Positions 7,495 through 11,438 of a stretch of 11,438 nucleotides of DNA are shown here, piece by piece. The stretch lies in NCBI GenBank assembly GCA_947460795.1, contig CANHJA010000056.1, positions 1-11,438 of the forward strand, in the 5' to 3' direction. Position 1 is the stretch's first letter. Each line of letters opens with the position of its first letter. Both the position numbers and the translations under genes were made by a program. Below the pieces are notes generated by a model, which was not told the origin of the DNA, made no database searches, and saw nothing but the letters and a program-made list of their open reading frames with translations. This DNA comes from Bacteroidota bacterium. Lineage in GTDB: Bacteria; Bacteroidota; Bacteroidia; Chitinophagales; Chitinophagaceae.

Positions 7495-8513
7495 AAATTA
7501 ATAAATGATTTTTTTAATTCATCGATGCTAACAACAGTTTGTATTTTGCAATTAGCAATGGAAGCCAACAAGCTCATATTTATTGTGGAACTATTTTTTT
7601 TGTCTTGCAATAAATAAGGAAGAATATTGTTTAAGGTATACGTAAAATTTATGTTGGCAAACAATCTTTCTTTTACATCTATTAACTCCTTTCTAATTTT
7701 AGAATCCGTATTTAAAATAGATTCTGCAATTAGTTGTTCATGAATTAAACCCAATATGATGGCTTCTCCATGCAATAAAGGAGTGTTTGTTTGATAAGAA
7801 TAACTTTCAATAGCATGCCCGATTGTGTGCCCAACATTTAAACTTTGTCGAATGCCATTGTCATTAAAATCCTGCTCAACGATGAATTGTTTAATAGCAA
7901 TGGATTGTTTAATTTTATCAATCGACATAAATTCATGTAAAGAATAATTTTTCACTGCATCCCAAGCAACATCGGACTTCAGCAAAGCATGTTTAATCAT
8001 TTCTACTGTTCCATTTAACAATTGACGACTGCTCAATGTATTTAAAAAAATCGGATTGATATAAGTAGCAATGGATGTTTGAAAGGAGCCAATACAATTT
8101 TTTACACCTCCAAAATTAATGCCCGTTTTGCCGCCAGCACTGGCATCAACCATGGCCAAAAGGGTTGTTGGAATATTTAAAAAATCAACACCACGTTTAA
8201 AAGTAGATGCTGCAAATCCGCCCATATCTGTCAAAACTCCGCCACCTAAATTAATGATCAGTGAATTTCTAGAAATTGAGTTTGCCAACATTTCACTCCA
8301 AATTAATTGAACGATTTCAATTGATTTATTCACTTCTCCATCTGGCATAACAATTGAACTAACATTTTCAAAACTTGGAAAGACATTTTTCAAAATTGGC
8401 AAACAAAATCCATTCGTTTTAGCATCTACTAAAACACAAATTGATTCATATTTTTTAGATTCAATAAATGATATAAAATCAACTTCTTGCCCTGTGTAAA
8501 ATATATTATTCAT
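7491..8513 (-). CDS. aroB: 3-dehydroquinate synthase
   Basis: Converts DAHP to 3-dehydroquinate with NAD and a divalent metal, step 2 of the shikimate pathway. Counting from the ATG at 8513 there are 340 residues. The NAD-binding and active-site blocks are NLGGGVLTDMGGFAAS (88-103), KRGVDFLNIPTTLLA (106-120) and VDASAGGKTGINF (122-134). The metal ligands are E171 (in GTVEMIKHALL), H229 (in NVGHTIGHAIE) and H248 (in LLHGEAI). The frame is open further upstream to an ATG at 8588, but that start would overlap the preceding gene by 76 bases and add 25 residues (ending NCKTSL) that do not resemble AroB. The ATG at 8513 instead forms a TAATG junction with the preceding stop and begins a family-like MNNIFYTGQE, so it is chosen. 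The stop overlaps the aroA start (ATGA). Confidence 0.95.
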   Translation of the reverse strand: MNNIFYTGQEVDFISFIESKKYESICVLVDAKTNGFCLPILKNVFPSFENVSSIVMPDGEVNKSIEIVQLIWSEMLANSISRNSLIINLGGGVLTDMGGFAASTFKRGVDFLNIPTTLLAMVDASAGGKTGINFGGVKNCIGSFQTSIATYINPIFLNTLSSRQLLNGTVEMIKHALLKSDVAWDAVKNYSLHEFMSIDKIKQSIAIKQFIVEQDFNDNGIRQSLNVGHTIGHAIESYSYQTNTPLLHGEAIILGLIHEQLIAESILNTDSKIRKELIDVKERLFANINFTYTLNNILPYLLQDKKNSSTINMSLLASIANCKIQTVVSIDELKKSFINL

Positions 8514-8806
8514 TAGGGAAGTTTTACAATTGAATTGGTTGAAAATGCCATTGGTTTTTGCGCAAACCATGGTTTTACAATTGCCCAAGTCTCTTCAAAT
8601 AATTCAGAAATTCGATAATCTTCTAAATGACTTGGATTGCCCCAATGTGAATATGTATAGAAAACAGCTTTGTCATGTTCATCTTGCCATAATTCTAAAT
8701 AAGAACAGCCAGGAAAGTGTCTAATTTTTTCTTTTCGTTCTTCAAATAAATTTTTAAAATCTTCTATTTTGTCATCCTTGAAATGCAATCTCACTACTCG
8801 TATCAT
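8513..8806 (-). CDS. Small ABM-type (antibiotic biosynthesis monooxygenase-like) protein
   Basis: A 97-residue cytoplasmic protein with the dimeric alpha/beta-barrel pattern of the ABM family (PF03992, YgiN-like). It has a first strand IRVVRLHFK, a helix EDFKNLFEERKEKIRHF, PGCSYLELWQD, a strand KAVFYTYSHWG, and a helix LEDYRISELFEETWAIVKPWF. Some family members are cofactor-free quinol or polyketide monooxygenases and others degrade haem, but many small ones have no known substrate, and nothing here shows which applies. It overlaps the DUF62 gene by ATGA upstream and shares one base with the aroB start (TAATG) downstream, so it is part of a tightly coupled cluster. A link to aromatic or quinone metabolism through aroB and aroA is possible but is only suggested by position. 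Confidence 0.82.
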   Translation of the reverse strand: MIRVVRLHFKDDKIEDFKNLFEERKEKIRHFPGCSYLELWQDEHDKAVFYTYSHWGNPSHLEDYRISELFEETWAIVKPWFAQKPMAFSTNSIVKLP

Positions 8807-9597
8807 TCAAAAAATATTTTTATGCTATTATAAAATAAACTTCGATCTGTAGATTCTGAAAATCCAAATAATTGAGCCGCATTTCCTTGATTAATTGCAA
8901 TTTCTAAATGATTGGCTGTATTGAACAAACAAACTGGAAAACTCGCATCCACATCATTATAATGCGCATGAATTTGAGTAATTTCTTCATGACGCATAAA
9001 ATGTATTTTAACATTTCGGCCTTGACGACATTCTTCAAAATATTCTTTGGTAACATTTAAAACAACATTTCCAAAATAATCAATATGCAATACTTGAGCA
9101 TCTAAAATATTATTTTGATAAAAAGCAACATGCGGTTTTTTAACTAAAATACTATCTACAGAAGTTATTTCAACATCCATTTCTTGGCCGTGATTCATCA
9201 GGGCAACATTGGCTAAAAACAAATCAGTAACGGCAACAAAATTATATGAATTCAACTTGTCAGTTAATCTATAAATTTGAATGGGTTGATCATGAAACAA
9301 CAGAGTTATAAACCCATTATCTGGACAAAAAATATGATGCCCATTTTCAAAAACATATATCAGTTGTTGATTTTTATTTTCGTGTAAATTATTAAAAATA
9401 AAATGAACAGTCCCTTCAGGAAAATTAAGGTAGGTACTTTTGAAAATATAGGCTGCTTGTTGCAAATTGAATTTAGATGCTGTATGTGATAAATCAACAA
9501 CTTGACAATCTGTTGTTGCCGAAAAAATTCTTCCTTTTACACTGGACACTGCATGGTTATCTGCACCAAAATCAGTTGTAATCGTAAAAATTTGCAT
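8803..9597 (-). CDS. DUF62 (SAM hydroxide adenosyltransferase/hydrolase-like) protein, atypical active site
   Basis: A 264-residue member of the S-adenosylmethionine hydrolase family (PF01887), whose characterised members split SAM to adenosine and methionine and are related to fluorinases and chlorinases. Family blocks are ITTDFGADNHAVSSVKGRI (5-23), QVVDLSH (32-38), AAYIFKSTYLNFPEGTVHF (48-66), PDNGFITLLF (92-101), HIDYFGNVVLNV (171-182) and NTANHLEIAINQGNAAQLFG (226-245). However, the usual VDPGVGT-x-RR segment is replaced by FNNLHENKNQQ and the usual FHGRDIF by VAVTDLF, so the Asp-Arg-His triad is not seen, and activity on SAM is uncertain. The ATG at 9597 is chosen: a longer reading would begin at GTG 9612 inside a perfect -7 box. 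It heads the DUF62-ABM-aroB-aroA cluster and its stop overlaps the next ATG. Confidence 0.85.
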   Translation of the reverse strand: MQIFTITTDFGADNHAVSSVKGRIFSATTDCQVVDLSHTASKFNLQQAAYIFKSTYLNFPEGTVHFIFNNLHENKNQQLIYVFENGHHIFCPDNGFITLLFHDQPIQIYRLTDKLNSYNFVAVTDLFLANVALMNHGQEMDVEITSVDSILVKKPHVAFYQNNILDAQVLHIDYFGNVVLNVTKEYFEECRQGRNVKIHFMRHEEITQIHAHYNDVDASFPVCLFNTANHLEIAINQGNAAQLFGFSESTDRSLFYNSIKIFFE

Positions 9598-9601
9598 GTC
9601 A

Positions 9602-9609
9602 CAAAAGTA
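9602..9609 (-). promoter_or_regulatory. -7 box (TACTTTTG) of the DUF62-ABM-aroB-aroA cluster
   Basis: On the minus strand TACTTTTG matches the Bacteroidota -7 consensus TAnnTTTG exactly and ends four bases before the ATG at 9597, giving a predicted transcription start at or next to that ATG. The -33 region, about 21 bases upstream, reads GGACTG and is only a weak match to TTTG, with an A-rich tract between. The 83-base gap between this cluster and the dikinase-like gene holds no other signal I recognise. Confidence 0.5.
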
Positions 9610-9680
9610 CACGTTTTTTTTAAATATTTTCAGTCCATTTCTGTTGAAAAAAGCATTTTATATTGAATACGGAAACTATG

Positions 9681-11438
9681 CTATTTATAAGGCCTTACCT
9701 GCTTTATATACAATTGCCCATATTCATCAAACTTAAATTCAATGTCAATATAAGCCGTTTTTCTAAAATAATATTGGCTAATTAAATCAACTGACGAATA
9801 TAGTTTTTCTAATTCTTTCGTACTTAAAACATTGCCTTCTTGCAAATTACTTTTACAGATATATTTTACAGAAAGTTTTTTCTCTGAACTATGAATATTG
9901 TTTGTTGCATTGCAAATGATTTGCTCACAGACAATATTATCTGGTGGTCGAACTACACTCACATCACCAAACTGAGCATTGATTACAAACCCAGGATAAT
10001 CGTTTCTATAAATATTTTTTGTAATTACCACTCCATTTGATTTTTCTTTTGGAAATGAACGATGTACTAAAACGCCCATCATAACAGTCTCTTCATCGAT
10101 ATTATATAAACGCCTTTCTTTATAAGCCCTGTAATTATAAACACTTGCCCAAACTTTTTTTATCGCTTTTTCTATATCTATTTTACCCTTTTTTACATCC
10201 CCGGTATAGCTATCGTATAAACCAGCTCCACAAAATTCATATAAATCTTCGGCATTGCTACTCGATCGAAATCGAAAAGTAGTAAAAGAAGAATTTCCTT
10301 TTAATAGTATCATGATTCTGTTCAAAAAATTTGAATCAATTGGCATTTGCTTAATCTTACTTCTAATAATTTTTAGTTGATCTTTTATCAGCGAATCATT
10401 GTCTTCAATACCATTTAATTTTTCAATTTCTGTGGCTATAAATTCGTTTTGAATGTGATTTTTATAGTAATAGAAAGGCAAACAAAAGGCAGCCTCTGGA
10501 GTATAAAAATAAAAATCATGCTTTACAGACAAATCATATAATTCTGAAAATTGAAACGCTTTATTGCCGATACTTTTTGAGTGACTAGAACGAATATTTT
10601 TAATTAATAGAATTCCTTTATTGGTGGTATCAAATGTTAGCTTTTTTAATTTTGAATTATTTAATTTAACACCAATATGTTTCTCTATTTCAGCAGCTGT
10701 TAGTTCAATAATTCGCATGCTGTCATTGTCAATTTCAATTTTCACTGCTTTGTCTTTATAACCAATAATTGATTGATTTTGAAAGATATTTTTTATCGCA
10801 CAAGATGGAATATTTCGATGTTGGGTAATTACTTGAATATGACTTAATGGAGTTTGAAATATATTGGTGATAATGGCTTTACAATTAGGGATTTGCAAAG
10901 GGCTTCCATTTAAGACAACAATGTCATTTTGATTAGCGACTATGTCTTTAGTAGAATTAAAAAATTTCAAATAACCATAAGCAATACCTTTTTTTATTGA
11001 TTGAAATTGTTGATTAGCATAAATCTCATCGATTGTTAACATAGGCAATTGAACATTTCCTTGCTTTACTAAATGAATCATATTTTCACTGTTCAACATA
11101 ATTTTCAATGAATCTCCAATAAAAGTAGATTGATTTATTTTTGAATACAATTCATTTAATTGGGGAACATTGATAACATTGTCAGCAAAAAACTCAAGGC
11201 CATATTTTTGTGAATCTTCAAAATAATTTAAGGTGGCAAGCAAATAGTTTCTATTTCTGTGATTGGAATAATTTTCTTCATTAAAAGTTTCCAATCCAAA
11301 TGGGTACTTCAATATATTTTCGCAAAAATCAAAATGCAGACTAAATATTTTAGAATTGAGGTAATAAATTTCTTTTCGTTTTACATCATATACAATTTTT
11401 ACACTTTTAACTTTCGAAAAAGTAGTCTCTAATGGCGC
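9681..11438 (-). CDS. PEP/pyruvate-binding (PPDK_N) dikinase-like protein, phosphohistidine domain first; 5' end missing
   Basis: The frame is open to the right edge with no stop. The apparent TTG start at 11312 is an internal leucine codon, preceded by 42 further codons (beginning A-P-L-E-T-T-F), so 585 C-terminal residues are visible. Numbering from the edge: about 165-235 is a PEP-utiliser mobile (phosphohistidine) domain with NGSPLQIP, TPLSHIQVITQHRNIP and the candidate phosphorylated H200. About 285-585 is a PPDK_N ATP-grasp domain with SIGNKAFQFSEL (K293), TPEAAFCLPFYYY, FRFRSSSNAEDL, CGAGLYDSYTGDV, MMGVLVHRSFP and a terminal YIKQVRPYK. Such proteins pass a phosphate from ATP through the histidine to an acceptor. 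The order histidine domain then ATP-grasp is that of glucan water dikinases, opposite to PEP synthase. No PEP/pyruvate TIM barrel is visible, and the substrate is unknown. It is on the same strand as the DUF62 cluster but 83 bases upstream. Confidence 0.85.
   Translation of the reverse strand, partial: APLETTFSKVKSVKIVYDVKRKEIYYLNSKIFSLHFDFCENILKYPFGLETFNEENYSNHRNRNYLLATLNYFEDSQKYGLEFFADNVINVPQLNELYSKINQSTFIGDSLKIMLNSENMIHLVKQGNVQLPMLTIDEIYANQQFQSIKKGIAYGYLKFFNSTKDIVANQNDIVVLNGSPLQIPNCKAIITNIFQTPLSHIQVITQHRNIPSCAIKNIFQNQSIIGYKDKAVKIEIDNDSMRIIELTAAEIEKHIGVKLNNSKLKKLTFDTTNKGILLIKNIRSSHSKSIGNKAFQFSELYDLSVKHDFYFYTPEAAFCLPFYYYKNHIQNEFIATEIEKLNGIEDNDSLIKDQLKIIRSKIKQMPIDSNFLNRIMILLKGNSSFTTFRFRSSSNAEDLYEFCGAGLYDSYTGDVKKGKIDIEKAIKKVWASVYNYRAYKERRLYNIDEETVMMGVLVHRSFPKEKSNGVVITKNIYRNDYPGFVINAQFGDVSVVRPPDNIVCEQIICNATNNIHSSEKKLSVKYICKSNLQEGNVLSTKELEKLYSSVDLISQYYFRKTAYIDIEFKFDEYGQLYIKQVRPYK

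Noticed and set aside
8119..8724. Plus-strand frames opposite aroB and the ABM gene
   Set aside because: They mirror the conserved glycine-rich AroB blocks and the ABM frame, so they are by-products of the true genes.
9597..9612. GTG start at 9612 for the DUF62 gene
   Set aside because: It would place the start inside the TACTTTTG promoter box and add five residues before the family-typical MQIFTITTDFG.
9688..9697. Perfect 10-base palindrome TAAGGCCTTA
   Set aside because: It lies within the last codons of the dikinase-like gene, has no loop for a hairpin and no T-run, and is short enough to be chance.
11310..11312. TTG start codon for the dikinase-like gene
   Set aside because: The frame stays open for 42 more codons to the window edge with family-like content (KIVYDVKRKEIYYLNS), so the TTG is an internal leucine and the gene is cut by the window.

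Overview
The window is AT-rich chromosomal DNA that reads as core genome of a member of the Bacteroidota. Three things support this: the protein families present (a TIGR02757/DUF2400 protein, a BBP2-type outer membrane barrel, a GHL10 family protein and a CvfB/YitL-like S1 protein), leaders with little sign of Shine-Dalgarno sequences, and matches to the Bacteroidota -7 promoter box TAnnTTTG placed a few bases before start codons. No mobile element, CRISPR array, rRNA or tRNA was recognised. Genes are tightly packed and there is no gene-free stretch over 300 bases.

Layout: positions 2-673 (+) hold the 3' part of a TIGR02757 gene that enters from the left edge. It converges on a long run of minus-strand genes. 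In transcription order (right to left) these are: a PEP/pyruvate-binding (PPDK_N) dikinase-like gene cut by the right edge (9681-11438); a four-gene overlapping cluster of DUF62 SAM-hydrolase-like protein, small ABM-type monooxygenase, aroB and aroA (9597 to 6280); a secreted GHL10 glycosyl hydrolase-like protein (6249-4756); RNase R (4690-2702); a CvfB-like S1/winged-helix RNA-binding protein (2698-1868); and a BBP2 outer membrane barrel (1826-765).

The four-gene cluster is joined by ATGA, TAATG and ATGA stop/start overlaps, so it is almost certainly one transcript with coupled translation. It supplies steps 2 and 6 of the shikimate pathway. A perfect -7 box (TACTTTTG) five bases before the ATG at 9597 suggests a leaderless or nearly leaderless mRNA and fixes the DUF62 start. 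A second perfect box (TACCTTTG) lies between aroA and the GHL10 gene. RNase R and the CvfB-like protein are three bases apart and form an RNA-handling pair. The barrel gene follows 41 bases later and may be read through from them.

This looks like ordinary housekeeping DNA and I do not see a wholly new system. The points most worth a second look are: a dikinase-like protein with the phosphohistidine domain before the ATP-grasp domain (the order seen in plant glucan water dikinases); a DUF62 protein without the usual Asp-Arg-His catalytic motifs; an RNase R without its N-terminal winged helix; an atypical PEP-binding loop in AroA; and the apparent leaderless promoters. Two genes are cut by the window edges, and the longest possible reading of aroB (from 8588) is too long: the start is at 8513.
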